A stretch of 21,441 nt of DNA from DASTHS01 sp035718085 (lineage in GTDB: Bacteria; Actinomycetota; Acidimicrobiia; Acidimicrobiales; Palsa-688): assembly GCA_035718085.1 (NCBI GenBank), contig DASTHS010000134.1:1-21441 (forward strand), given 5' to 3'. A program made the position numbers and the translations under genes. The notes under the pieces were generated by a model. It saw only the letters and a list, made by a program, of their open reading frames with translations. It had not been told where the DNA came from and did not search any database. Below are positions 5,611 to 14,708 of this stretch, one piece after another. Numbering within the stretch: the stretch's first letter is position 1; every line of letters starts with the position of its first letter.

Positions 5611-7821
5611 TCAGGCGCGGCTGGTGCTGCCCCGCTGCCCTTTGGTGGCCGCCGCCGCCCGCCGTGGCGAGCGCCGCCCGGCGATGGCCGGTTCGCCGCC
5701 ACCGGCGGCCGGCTCGGGGGCCGGCGGGGCCGGGTCGGGCTGGGCCGTCGCCGCGGGCGCGGCCCGCCGTGACCGTTTGGCGGGGGCCGGGCTCGGCGGC
5801 GAGGCGTCGGCGGGCACCGCCGTGCCGAGGGCGTCGGCGGCAGGTTCGCCGGTCCGGGCCGGGGTGGCCGCCGACCTCGTCGCCTTGGCCGCCACCTTCG
5901 TCGCCTTCGTCGCCTTGGCCGCCTTGGCCGCCGCTCCCGCAGGAGCGGCCTTGGTCGTGGCCTTGGTGGTGGTGGCGGCGGCTTTGGGGGCGGCGGTCTT
6001 GGTGGCCGCGGTCTTGGTGGCCTTGGCCGCCTTCCTGGCCCGGGGCGGTGCCGGCGCCTCGCTCGCCTCGACGGGGCCCGCGGCCTCGGCGGCGGCGCCG
6101 ACGGTGGCCTTCGCTGCCCTCGGCGCGCGACGGGGCGCCGTGGGGGCCGCGTCGGCGGCCCCGTCGTCGGCAGGCGTCGTGGACGCCTTGGCCTTCGTGG
6201 CCCTCGTGGCCTTCGTCGCCCGGGCCGGGCCGGCGGCACCGGTCGGCTCGGGCGCCGCAGTCGTGCCAGCCGCGACGGCGGCCTTGGTCGCCTTCGTCGC
6301 CCTCGATGCCCGCCCACCGGCCACCGGCGTCGCCGCGACTGCGGGCGCCGCATCGTCGGTGGTGGCGGTGCTCGGCTGGGCCTTCGCCACCGCCTTGCCG
6401 GCCCGCTTCGCCGGGGCGGGGACCGCATCGGTCGCGTCGGTCGGTGACGCAGCGGCGCCCGACTCGGGGGCGACGGCGGGCGCCGCCGCCTTGCGCGAGC
6501 GCCGGCTGCGGGCCGGGGCCGGCTGGTCTTCGACCGGGGCCTCGGGCTCCCCGGGCACGACCCCGGGGACGATGGCCTCCGCTGCACCGGCGGCAGGGGC
6601 CGCCTTGCGGGACCGGCGGGCGCGCGCCGGCGGCGCCCCCTCGGCCGCCTCGGCCGCCTGGGCCGTCGGCTGGTCGGCGCCGCGCGCCGCGACTTCCTCC
6701 GTGGTCCCCGGCTCGCCGTCGACCGGCGCGGCGGGGGCGGCCTTGGCCACCCGCCGGGCCCGCTTCGCCGGGGCGGGTTCGCTCGACGCCGCGGTCGCCT
6801 CGTCGGCCGGCGCCGCCGCCCGCCTGCGGCGGCGGGGCGCCGGGGCCTCGTCGTCGCGGGACGGGGAGATCTCCGCCGCCACCGTCTCGTCGGTCGGGGC
6901 CCCCGACAACTTGGCGAAGCCGGGCAGCGCCAGCTCGACGCCGCGGCGGAGGGGGTCGAGGGCCTGCACCACGAAGGTGCGCTGCTCGCCCTTGGCCATC
7001 ACGTCACGGCCCTTCCGCGGCGGCGGGTCACCCATCGCCGAGAGCGGCACGTAGCAGCGGGCGCCGTCGACGTCGACGAAGGCGCCGTGCGAGGAGAACG
7101 AGTCGACGGTGCCGTCCACCTCCGAGCCGAGCGGGTGGGCGGCGATGAAGGTGATGAACGCCAGCGGCTCGTTCACCGGCTCCGCAGGCGGGGTGACCGC
7201 CCGGCCCCGCCGCCGACGGCCCTTGGTGGCGTCGACGTCGGTGGCTTCCTCGGTGGCGGTGGCGATGGCGGCTTCCACCTTGCGGCCCTGGCGGGCGCCG
7301 CCCCGGCCACGGGCCGCGGCCATGTCGAGGCCGGTGCCGTCGAGGGGCACGCCGCTCGAACGCCGGCGCTTCGCCTCCTTGACCGCCTCCCGGCTCTTGG
7401 GCCCGCGCACCGGGGTGCGCGGCGTGAAGATCCAGCCGACGCCGGGCACCGGCTTGCCGCCGATGAGCCGGCCGTTGTTGAACAACCAGTCGTACTCGCC
7501 GTGGAACTCCTGGAACGAGTCGTTCGAGAGCACCGTCGCACCGGTCTTGTCGGCGATGCGCAGGAGGAAGGCGTCACCACGGCCGATGGCGCCGGCGGGC
7601 GGCGACACCAGCTCGTTGGCGGCCTCGGCCTCCTCGAACACCTTCACCTCGGAAGGGTCGATGCGGTGGGCGAAGCTCGCGTCGACCACCACGGTGACGG
7701 TGTCCTCGGGGTTCTCGATGAGGTACTCGCGCACCGCCTGGTCGAGCTGGGCGAGGCTGGGGAGGGTGCGGCCCTCCGTGGCGATGTTGGAGCCGTCGAC
7801 GACGACGTGACGTCCGGGCAT
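5611..7821 (-). CDS. NYN/Zc3h12a-like ribonuclease domain + S1 RNA-binding domain + about 410-aa Lys/Ala-rich tail
   Basis: A 736-residue protein if started at ATG 7821 (MPGRHVVVDGSNIATEG); an in-frame GTG at 7851 adds ten residues but lacks promoter or ribosome-site support. Residues about 5-135 form a PIN/NYN-type nuclease core: VVVDGSN (Asp9, Asn12), TVVVDASF (Asp47), GRGDAFLLRIAD (Asp83) and VLSNDSF (Asp101), acidic positions expected for metal-dependent RNA cleavage as in Zc3h12a/Regnase-like proteins. After a basic linker, residues about 235-302 resemble an S1 OB-fold (VDGTVDSFSSHGAFVDVDG ... YVPLSAM). From about 325 to the end it is low-complexity Ala/Pro with many KATK, RRSRKAA and KRAR blocks, like histone H1 or mycobacterial HupB tails. 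Likely cytoplasmic RNA processing or decay; the tail probably binds nucleic acid. Domain calls are by eye. Confidence 0.8.
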   Translation of the reverse strand: MPGRHVVVDGSNIATEGRTLPSLAQLDQAVREYLIENPEDTVTVVVDASFAHRIDPSEVKVFEEAEAANELVSPPAGAIGRGDAFLLRIADKTGATVLSNDSFQEFHGEYDWLFNNGRLIGGKPVPGVGWIFTPRTPVRGPKSREAVKEAKRRRSSGVPLDGTGLDMAAARGRGGARQGRKVEAAIATATEEATDVDATKGRRRRGRAVTPPAEPVNEPLAFITFIAAHPLGSEVDGTVDSFSSHGAFVDVDGARCYVPLSAMGDPPPRKGRDVMAKGEQRTFVVQALDPLRRGVELALPGFAKLSGAPTDETVAAEISPSRDDEAPAPRRRRRAAAPADEATAASSEPAPAKRARRVAKAAPAAPVDGEPGTTEEVAARGADQPTAQAAEAAEGAPPARARRSRKAAPAAGAAEAIVPGVVPGEPEAPVEDQPAPARSRRSRKAAAPAVAPESGAAASPTDATDAVPAPAKRAGKAVAKAQPSTATTDDAAPAVAATPVAGGRASRATKATKAAVAAGTTAAPEPTGAAGPARATKATRATKAKASTTPADDGAADAAPTAPRRAPRAAKATVGAAAEAAGPVEASEAPAPPRARKAAKATKTAATKTAAPKAAATTTKATTKAAPAGAAAKAAKATKATKVAAKATRSAATPARTGEPAADALGTAVPADASPPSPAPAKRSRRAAPAATAQPDPAPPAPEPAAGGGEPAIAGRRSPRRAAAATKGQRGSTSRA
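5880..6840 (-). repeat. low-complexity H1-like coding repeat
   Basis: Degenerate repeats built on the amino-acid units KATKAT, RRSRKAA and PAKRA, each spaced by Ala/Pro/Glu segments. Visible in DNA as recurring GCCTTGGTCGCCTTCGTC-like stretches on the plus strand. They encode the tail of the NYN-S1 protein and are not an independent element. Confidence 0.7.
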
Positions 7822-7831
7822 GTCGTGCAGC

Positions 7832-7837
7832 AGTCTG
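7832..7837 (-). promoter_or_regulatory. possible -10 CAGACT for NYN-S1 gene
   Basis: Minus-strand CAGACT ends 10 bases before the ATG at 7821. The same hexamer precedes ettA. It is a weaker match to TAnnnT with a longer spacer than other starts here. Confidence 0.3.
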
Positions 7838-7893
7838 GCACCGATTGCCACGATGGTGAGGGAGGCTCACCGGGATGGGGTGGCGGGCCGCCC

Positions 7894-7899
7894 TAGCCT
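7894..7899 (+). promoter_or_regulatory. -10 hexamer TAGCCT upstream of leader ORF/HAD gene
   Basis: TAGCCT, 8-base spacer, GTG at 7908. It has the same hexamer as uvrD2. The HAD start itself is 23 bases further downstream. Confidence 0.5.
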
Positions 7900-7907
7900 C
7901 GGCCCCC

Positions 7908-7934
7908 GTGCGTGCCAGGGAGCTGTCGTCGTGA
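7908..7934 (+). CDS. possible leaderless 8-codon leader ORF
   Basis: GTG CGT GCC AGG GAG CTG TCG TCG TGA starts exactly where the TAGCCT-directed transcript should begin. Its TGA (7932-7934) overlaps the GTG (7931-7933) of the HAD gene in the same GTGA arrangement that joins the two true coupled gene pairs in this window. It would encode MRARELSS. Codon 4-5 AGGGAG also serves as a ribosome-binding site for the HAD gene. Coding status is inferred only from position and overlap; the peptide is too short for homology. Confidence 0.35.
   Translation: MRARELSS
7917..7922 (+). promoter_or_regulatory. Shine-Dalgarno AGGGAG for HAD gene
   Basis: AGGGAG with an 8-base spacer to GTG 7931, one of only two clear ribosome-binding sites in the window. 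It supports 7931 rather than an upstream start. Confidence 0.5.
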
Positions 7935-8554
7935 CCGCCGTCGAAGCGGTGCTGTGGGACTTCGGGGGGGTCATCACGACCAGCCCGTTCGAGGCGTTCG
8001 CCCGCTACGAGGAGGCCCACGGGCTGCCCCCCGACTTCCTGCGCCGCCTGAACGCGGCGAACCCCGACCACGGGGCCTGGGCCCGCTTCGAGCGCGGCGA
8101 GGTCGACCTCGAACACTTCGCCGCCCTCTTCGAGGCGGAGGCCGCCGCCGCCGGGGGGCGCGTCGACGCCCTGGAGGTGGTCGGCGTGCTGCGCGGCGAG
8201 GTCCGCCCGGCGATGGTCGAGGCGGTGCGGCGCTGCCACGAGCGGGCCAAGACGGCCCTGCTCACCAACAACTTCCTGGTCGGCGGCCAGACCGTCGACT
8301 ACGGCGACGCCCTCGACCACTTCGACGTGATCATCGAGTCGTCGCGCGTCGGGGTGCGCAAGCCCGACCCCCGCTTCTACCAGTCGGCGTGCGAGCAGCT
8401 CGGGGTGGCGCCGGCGGCGTGCGTGTTCCTCGACGACCTGGGCGTCAACCTCAAGCCGGCGCGGGCGATGGGCATGCGCACGGTGAAGGTGGTCGACCCC
8501 GCCGTCGCGCTGGCGGAGCTGGAGGGGATCGTCGGGTTCCCGCTGGGCGGGTAG
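7931..8554 (+). CDS. HAD-superfamily (IA) hydrolase-like protein
   Basis: A 207-residue protein with the four HAD motifs in order: motif I VLWDFGGVITTSPFEAF near the N-terminus, motif II LLTNN near residue 114, the motif III lysine in VGVRKPDPRFY, and motif IV CVFLDDLGVNLKPARAMGM. A helical cap lies between motifs I and II, as in subfamily IA and the ACAD10/soluble-epoxide-hydrolase N-terminal group. The nucleophilic Asp is present, but the +2 position that is Asp in phosphatases is Gly (DFGG), so classical phosphatase activity is doubtful. The GTG start at 7931 follows AGGGAG by 8 bases. The substrate is unknown. It diverges from the NYN-S1 gene across about 110 bases. Confidence 0.85.
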   Translation: MTAVEAVLWDFGGVITTSPFEAFARYEEAHGLPPDFLRRLNAANPDHGAWARFERGEVDLEHFAALFEAEAAAAGGRVDALEVVGVLRGEVRPAMVEAVRRCHERAKTALLTNNFLVGGQTVDYGDALDHFDVIIESSRVGVRKPDPRFYQSACEQLGVAPAACVFLDDLGVNLKPARAMGMRTVKVVDPAVALAELEGIVGFPLGG

Positions 8555-8557
8555 ATC
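8552..8557 (+). promoter_or_regulatory. -10-like TAGATC overlapping the HAD stop codon
   Basis: TAGATC followed by 7 bases and ATG 8565. Its first three bases are the HAD TAG stop (8552-8554). The last base deviates from TAnnnT. Confidence 0.35.
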
Positions 8558-8564
8558 TCCCCGC

Positions 8565-9008
8565 ATGTCCGACCAGCCGACCACCGACCAGGCCCACGGT
8601 GCGCAGGAGGCGCTCGACGTCGGCGACGCCGGGAACCCCGTCGCCGACACCGCCGAGCACCGCCACGAGGCGCTGCTGCACGCGCACCCGCACCACCACG
8701 TCACCCACAACCGCAACGAGTGGGGCGGCTTCGACCACTTCAGCTCCAGCCACACCCACGAGCACGACCACGCCGCGCTGAGCCACAGCCACACCCCGCA
8801 CAACGACTTCGAGCGCGAGCACGAGGGCGAGGCGCACGTGCACGACCACGCCGAGCCCGCCCGCCCGGCGGTGGCCGACGCGGCCAAGAAGGCCCCGGCG
8901 AAGAAGGCTGCGGCCACCGCCAAGACCGCAACGCAGAAGGCGGCAGCGCCGGCCAAGAAAGCGCCGGCGAAGAAGGCGACGGCCAAGAAGGCGGCCGGCA
9001 CCTCCTGA
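8565..9008 (+). CDS. His-rich protein with Lys/Ala histone-like tail, 147 aa
   Basis: The N-terminal about 100 residues contain 21 histidines, clustered as HAHPHHH, SHTHEHDH, SHSH and HVHDH, interspersed with Asp/Glu, a composition able to bind Ni, Zn, Co or Cu. From about residue 105 the sequence becomes AAKKAPAKKAAATAK and further KKA repeats, as in HupB or H1 tails. It is predicted soluble, disordered and highly charged, with no signal peptide or transmembrane helix. The ATG at 8565 is 10 bases after the HAD stop. Homology is not assignable; the function could be metal storage/chaperoning or nucleoid association. The same KKA-type tail chemistry occurs in the NYN-S1 protein about 700 bases away. 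Confidence 0.75.
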   Translation: MSDQPTTDQAHGAQEALDVGDAGNPVADTAEHRHEALLHAHPHHHVTHNRNEWGGFDHFSSSHTHEHDHAALSHSHTPHNDFEREHEGEAHVHDHAEPARPAVADAAKKAPAKKAAATAKTATQKAAAPAKKAPAKKATAKKAAGTS

Positions 9009-9018
9009 CCGGCGGCCG

Positions 9019-9045
9019 CGGGGGGTGCTGCGCCCGCACCCCCCG
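9019..9045. terminator. bidirectional hairpin between convergent genes
   Basis: CGGGGGGTGC (9019-9028) and GCACCCCCCG (9036-9045) form a perfect 10-pair stem with a 7-base loop, occupying the 42-base gap between the His-rich gene (plus) and kgd (minus). It can act for both strands. Confidence 0.65.
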
Positions 9046-9050
9046 GTCGG

Positions 9051-12000
9051 TCAGCCGGCCCGCAACGCCCGGGCCAGCAGGTCCGACTGCTCGAGCTCGT
9101 GCATGGCGTGGCTCCCGGTGGCCGGCGAACCCGAGGCCACCCGGGTGACGGCCTCGAAGGCGAGGTCACCGTCGAGCAGGCGGGCCAGGCGGTCGCGCAC
9201 GAAGCCGTAGGCGCCCATGTTCTGCGGCTCCTCTTGGAGCCACACCACCGACTCGGCCCGGGGGTAGCCGGCGATCGCCGCGGCCAGCTGCTCGGCCGGC
9301 CAGGGGTAGAGCTGCTCGACGCGCACGACGGCGACGTCGTCGACCCCGGCCTTGTCGCGGGCCACCGTGGCGTCGAGGGCGACCTTGCCGGTGGCGAGCA
9401 CCACCCGCCGCACCGCGTCGCGGTCGGCGACACCGGTGTCGTCGACGACCTCGACGAAGTGGCCGGTGGCCAGCTCGTCGACCTTGCTGTAGGCCTCGCG
9501 GCCCCGCAGGTAGCGCTTCGGCGTGAACAGCACCAGCGGCTTGCGGCTCGGGTGGAGCACCTGGCGGCGCAGCAGGTGGAACAGCTGGGCGGCGGTGGTG
9601 ACGTCGGCGACCTGCATGTTGTCTTCCGCGCACAGGTCGAGGAAGCGCTCCATGCGCGCCGAGCTGTGCTCGGCGCCCTGGCCCTCGTAGCCGTGGGGCA
9701 GCAGCAGGGTCAGACCCGACGTCTGCGACCACTTGATCTCGGCGGCGGCGAGGAACTGGTCGATGATGATCTGGGCGCCGTTGACGAAGTCGCCGAACTG
9801 CGCCTCCCAGGCCACCAGCGCATCGCGGGCGATGAGCGAGTAGCCGTACTCGAAGCCGACGGCGGCGTACTCCGACAGCAGCGAGTCGTAGATGCAGAAG
9901 CGCCCCGTGGCCCCCTCCAGGTGGGCCAGCGGCACGTGCACCGCGCCGGTGACGTTGTCGACCAGGGCGGCGTTGCGGTGGCCAAAGGTGCCCCGGCGGG
10001 TGTCCTGCCCGGCGATGCGCACGTCGTGGCCCTCGAGCACCAGGGTGCCGTAGGCGAGCGCCTCGCCGAGGGCCCAGTCGACCTCGCCGCCTGCCCACAG
10101 CTTCTGGCGGGACTCGAACACCTTGAGCAGCTTCGGGTGCACGTGGAAGCCCTCGGGGAAGGTGTGCATCTGGGTCACGATCGACTCGAGGGTCTCCACC
10201 GGGACACCGGAGTCGATGGGCGTGAGCACGGGGGCCGGCGCCGGCGCCGGCGGCAGCTCGGTCGGCTTCGGCGGGGCGCTGGCGCGGGTCTCGTCGAGCG
10301 CGGCCTGCAGCCGGGCGGCGAAGTCGCGCAGCGCCTCCTCGGCCTCCTCCAGGGTGATGTCGCCGCGGCGCACCAGCGCCTCGGTGTAGAGCTTGCGCAC
10401 GCTGCGGTGCTCTTTGATCAGCTGGTAGAGCAGCGGCTGGGTCAGCGACGGGTCGTCCTGCTCGTTGTGGCCGAAGCGCCGGTAGCACACCACGTCGATG
10501 ACGACGTCCTTGTGGAACTCCTGGCGGAAGGCGAACGCCATGCGGGCCACCCGCACGCACGCCTCCGGGTCGTCGCCGTTGACGTGGAAGATCGGCGCCT
10601 GCACCATCTTCGCCACGTCGGTGGCGTAGACCGACGAGCGGGCCGAGTCGGGGTTGGTGGTGAAGCCCAGCTGGTTGTTGATGACCAGGTGCACCGTGCC
10701 GCCGGTCTCGTAGCCGGCCAGCGCCGACATGTTCAGCGTCTCGGCGACCACGCCCTGGCCGGCGAAGGCGGCGTCGCCGTGGATGAGCAGCGGCAGCACC
10801 GGGTGGGCGTCGCCGCCGTCGTGCTGGGCCTGGTCCTGCAGGGCCCGGGCCATGCCCTCGACGACGGGGTCGACCGCCTCGAGGTGGCTCGGGTTGGCCG
10901 AGAGCAGCACGTCGATCGGGGTGCCCGACCGGCCGGTGAAGGTGCCATTGAAGCCCTTGTGGTACTTGACGTCGCCCGACCCCTGCACGGTGCCGGGGTC
11001 GATGTTGCCCTCGAACTCGGAGAACAGGTCGGCGTAGCGCTTGCCCACGATGTTGATCAGCACGTTCAGCCGGCCACGGTGGGCCATGCCGAGCACCGCA
11101 GCGCGCTGACCTGCCGTGGCGGCGTCGTCGAGGATGGCGTCGATCATCGGGATGGCCGCCTCGCCGCCCTCGAGGCCGAAGCGCTTCTGGCCGATGTACT
11201 TGGTGTTGAGGAACTGCTCGAGCGCCTCGGCGGCGTTGAGCCGGCCGAGGATCCAGCGGTGCTCCTCGGGGGTGAGGCTGGTGTCGACCCCCTCGACGTG
11301 ACGCTGGATCCAGCGCTTCTGGTCGGGCTCCTGGATGTGCATGTACTCGACGCCGACGGTGCGGCAGTAGGCGTCGCGCAGCAGGCCGAGCACGTCGCCG
11401 AGCTTGCGCCGCTCGGTGTCGGGGCGGCCCCGCAGGCCGGTGACGAGGAACTCGCGCTCGAGGTCCCAGACGCTCAGGCCGTAGCTCGCCGGGTCGAGCT
11501 CGGCGTGCATGTGCGGCTCTTTCCAGTCGAGCGGGTCGAGGTGGGCGATGAGGTGGCCGCGCACCCGGTGGGCGTTGACGAGGTGCTCGACCTGCACCTG
11601 CTTGACCAGGTGGGTGTCGGCCCCGGCGACGAGGTCGTTGGTGTCGGTGCGCAGCTGCACGGCCTCGTAGGGCACGCCCATGGCCCGGAACACCTGCTCG
11701 TAGAAGCCGTCGGCGCCGGTGAGCAGCTGGTGCACCTTCTGCAGGAACAGGCCCGACTCGGCGCCCTGGATGATGCGGTGGTCGTAGGTCGAGGTGATGG
11801 TGACCACCTTCGACACGCCGAGCTCGGCGAGCACCCGGGGGTCGGCGGCCTGCCACTCCGCCGGGTAGTCGATGGTGCCGACCCCGATGATGGCCCCCTG
11901 GCCGGGCATCAGCCGCGGCACCGACTGCACCGTGCCGATGGTGCCGGGGTTGGTCAGGCTGACGGTGGCCCCGGCGAAGTCGTCGGCGCCGATCTTGCCG

Positions 12001-12821
12001 GTGCGGACCTTGCGGATCAGCTCCTCGTAGGCCTGCCAGAAGCCCCGGAAGTCGAAGGTGTCGGCGTCGCGGATCACCGGCACCAGCAGGGTGCGGCTGC
12101 CGTCGGACTTGGCCTGGTCGACGGCGATGCCGAGCCCGACGTGGGGGTGGTGCACCACTGCCGGGGCCGCCTTCGGGTCGCCGGCGGCGGCGGGCACGAA
12201 CGACGAGTTCAGCGCCGGCACCGCCTGGAGGGCGCGCACCACGGCGTAGCCGATCAGGTGGGTGAAGCTGACCTTGCCGGCCGTGCCGGTGCGGGTCAGC
12301 TGGTTGTTGAGGATGCGGCGGTTCACCTCGAGCAGCCGGGCGGGCACCACCCGGAAGCTGGTGGCCGTCGGCACCTCGAGGCTGGCGGCCATGTTGGCGA
12401 CGATGCGGGCGGCGGCCCCCCGCAACGGGGTGCCGGCGGGGGCGCCGTCGGCGGCCGGCTTGGCCGGGGCGGCGCCGTTGGCCCCGGCGGCGGGGGCGCC
12501 GTTGGCGGGGCCTCCTGCGCCGTTGGCGGGACCGGCCGGCGACAGCGGGGGGCGGGGCGCAGCGGCGATGGAGCTGACGACCCCGGGCGCGGCCGCGGGC
12601 CGCCCTCCGGCCCCGTTGCCGCCGGTCCCCTCGCCCGGCGGGGCGGTGACGTCGAGGCTGGGCCGGGCCAGGTTGGCCCCGCCGGGCCGGTAGCCCTCGA
12701 AGAACTCGCGCCAGCTCTCGCTGACCGCCCCCGGGTCGGACCGGTAGGCCTCGTACATGTCGTCGACCAGCCACGCGTTGGGGCCGAGTGCGTCCTGGGC
12801 TACCACGTCGTCGTTCGCCAC
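9051..12821 (-). CDS. kgd: multifunctional 2-oxoglutarate decarboxylase/dehydrogenase (fused E2-E1, Kgd/OdhA type)
   Basis: TCA-cycle enzyme using thiamine diphosphate to decarboxylate 2-oxoglutarate, and working as the E1o/E2o fusion of the actinobacterial ODH complex. It has 1256 residues (M. tuberculosis Kgd is about 1230). Residues 10-47 hold the E1 N-terminal segment (ALGPNAWLVDDMYEAYR). Residues 50-135 form a Gly/Ala/Pro linker with no lipoyl domain. Residues about 150-370 are an E2 acyltransferase core with the active-site DHRIIQG (His348). E1 follows from about 395: GMAHRGRLNVL (579-), HGDAAFAGQGVVAETLN (681-), NNQLGFTTNP and the Mg/ThDP-site VNGDDPEA, then a transketolase central domain and C-terminal domain. 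The GTG at 12821 is chosen because TAGGCT precedes it by 8 bases and homology begins there; the open frame running antisense through ettA is ignored. E3 and lipoyl partners are outside the window. Confidence 0.96.
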   Translation of the reverse strand: MANDDVVAQDALGPNAWLVDDMYEAYRSDPGAVSESWREFFEGYRPGGANLARPSLDVTAPPGEGTGGNGAGGRPAAAPGVVSSIAAAPRPPLSPAGPANGAGGPANGAPAAGANGAAPAKPAADGAPAGTPLRGAAARIVANMAASLEVPTATSFRVVPARLLEVNRRILNNQLTRTGTAGKVSFTHLIGYAVVRALQAVPALNSSFVPAAAGDPKAAPAVVHHPHVGLGIAVDQAKSDGSRTLLVPVIRDADTFDFRGFWQAYEELIRKVRTGKIGADDFAGATVSLTNPGTIGTVQSVPRLMPGQGAIIGVGTIDYPAEWQAADPRVLAELGVSKVVTITSTYDHRIIQGAESGLFLQKVHQLLTGADGFYEQVFRAMGVPYEAVQLRTDTNDLVAGADTHLVKQVQVEHLVNAHRVRGHLIAHLDPLDWKEPHMHAELDPASYGLSVWDLEREFLVTGLRGRPDTERRKLGDVLGLLRDAYCRTVGVEYMHIQEPDQKRWIQRHVEGVDTSLTPEEHRWILGRLNAAEALEQFLNTKYIGQKRFGLEGGEAAIPMIDAILDDAATAGQRAAVLGMAHRGRLNVLINIVGKRYADLFSEFEGNIDPGTVQGSGDVKYHKGFNGTFTGRSGTPIDVLLSANPSHLEAVDPVVEGMARALQDQAQHDGGDAHPVLPLLIHGDAAFAGQGVVAETLNMSALAGYETGGTVHLVINNQLGFTTNPDSARSSVYATDVAKMVQAPIFHVNGDDPEACVRVARMAFAFRQEFHKDVVIDVVCYRRFGHNEQDDPSLTQPLLYQLIKEHRSVRKLYTEALVRRGDITLEEAEEALRDFAARLQAALDETRASAPPKPTELPPAPAPAPVLTPIDSGVPVETLESIVTQMHTFPEGFHVHPKLLKVFESRQKLWAGGEVDWALGEALAYGTLVLEGHDVRIAGQDTRRGTFGHRNAALVDNVTGAVHVPLAHLEGATGRFCIYDSLLSEYAAVGFEYGYSLIARDALVAWEAQFGDFVNGAQIIIDQFLAAAEIKWSQTSGLTLLLPHGYEGQGAEHSSARMERFLDLCAEDNMQVADVTTAAQLFHLLRRQVLHPSRKPLVLFTPKRYLRGREAYSKVDELATGHFVEVVDDTGVADRDAVRRVVLATGKVALDATVARDKAGVDDVAVVRVEQLYPWPAEQLAAAIAGYPRAESVVWLQEEPQNMGAYGFVRDRLARLLDGDLAFEAVTRVASGSPATGSHAMHELEQSDLLARALRAG

Positions 12822-12829
12822 GACGAGCA

Positions 12830-12835
12830 AGCCTA
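12830..12835 (-). promoter_or_regulatory. -10 hexamer TAGGCT for leaderless kgd
   Basis: Minus-strand TAGGCT, 8-base spacer, GTG at 12821. It decides the kgd start. Confidence 0.55.
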
Positions 12836-12861
12836 CGACCGGTGCAGCCCGGAGGGCGGGT

Positions 12862-12884
12862 GGCAGCCGACCGGCACGGCTGCC
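12862..12884. promoter_or_regulatory. inverted repeat between divergent kgd and ettA promoters
   Basis: GGCAGCCG (12862-12869) and CGGCTGCC (12877-12884) are perfect 8-base arms around a 7-base spacer. The repeat covers the expected -35 zone of ettA and lies upstream of the kgd promoter, so it could be an operator for either gene. No known regulator consensus was recognised. Confidence 0.3.
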
Positions 12885-12893
12885 CGCTCGGGG

Positions 12894-12899
12894 CAGACT
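12894..12899 (+). promoter_or_regulatory. -10-like CAGACT for leaderless ettA
   Basis: CAGACT, 6-base spacer, ATG at 12906. It matches TAnnnT except for the first base. Confidence 0.4.
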
Positions 12900-12905
12900 G
12901 GGCGC

Positions 12906-14579
<1,674 letters not shown>

Positions 14580-14585
<6 letters not shown>

Positions 14586-14607
14586 CCGTCGGGGTGGTCG
14601 GTCAGCC
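14580..14607 (+). terminator. hairpin at the ettA stop
   Basis: GGCTGACCG (14580-14588) and CGGTCAGCC (14599-14607) form a perfect 9-pair stem with a 10-base loop. The left arm contains the ettA TGA stop (14583-14585). No T-tract. Confidence 0.45.
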
Positions 14608-14708
14608 AGGCCGGCCCTCGCCACCGGCGCGCTGGGCCCGCCGTTCCCGCCCGCCGGCCGTCCGCGCTCCCCGGTTCAGGTGGGGTGGCGGCGTGCCGAT
14701 CTGTCGGC

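Noticed and set aside
5880..6840. Minisatellite or mobile repeat
   Set aside because: The repetition is explained by the Lys/Ala-rich coding tail and keeps the reading frame throughout.
4653..7148. 831-codon plus-strand frame
   Set aside because: Arg/Pro/Gly-rich antisense of xth and of the NYN-S1 gene, with no recognisable domain.
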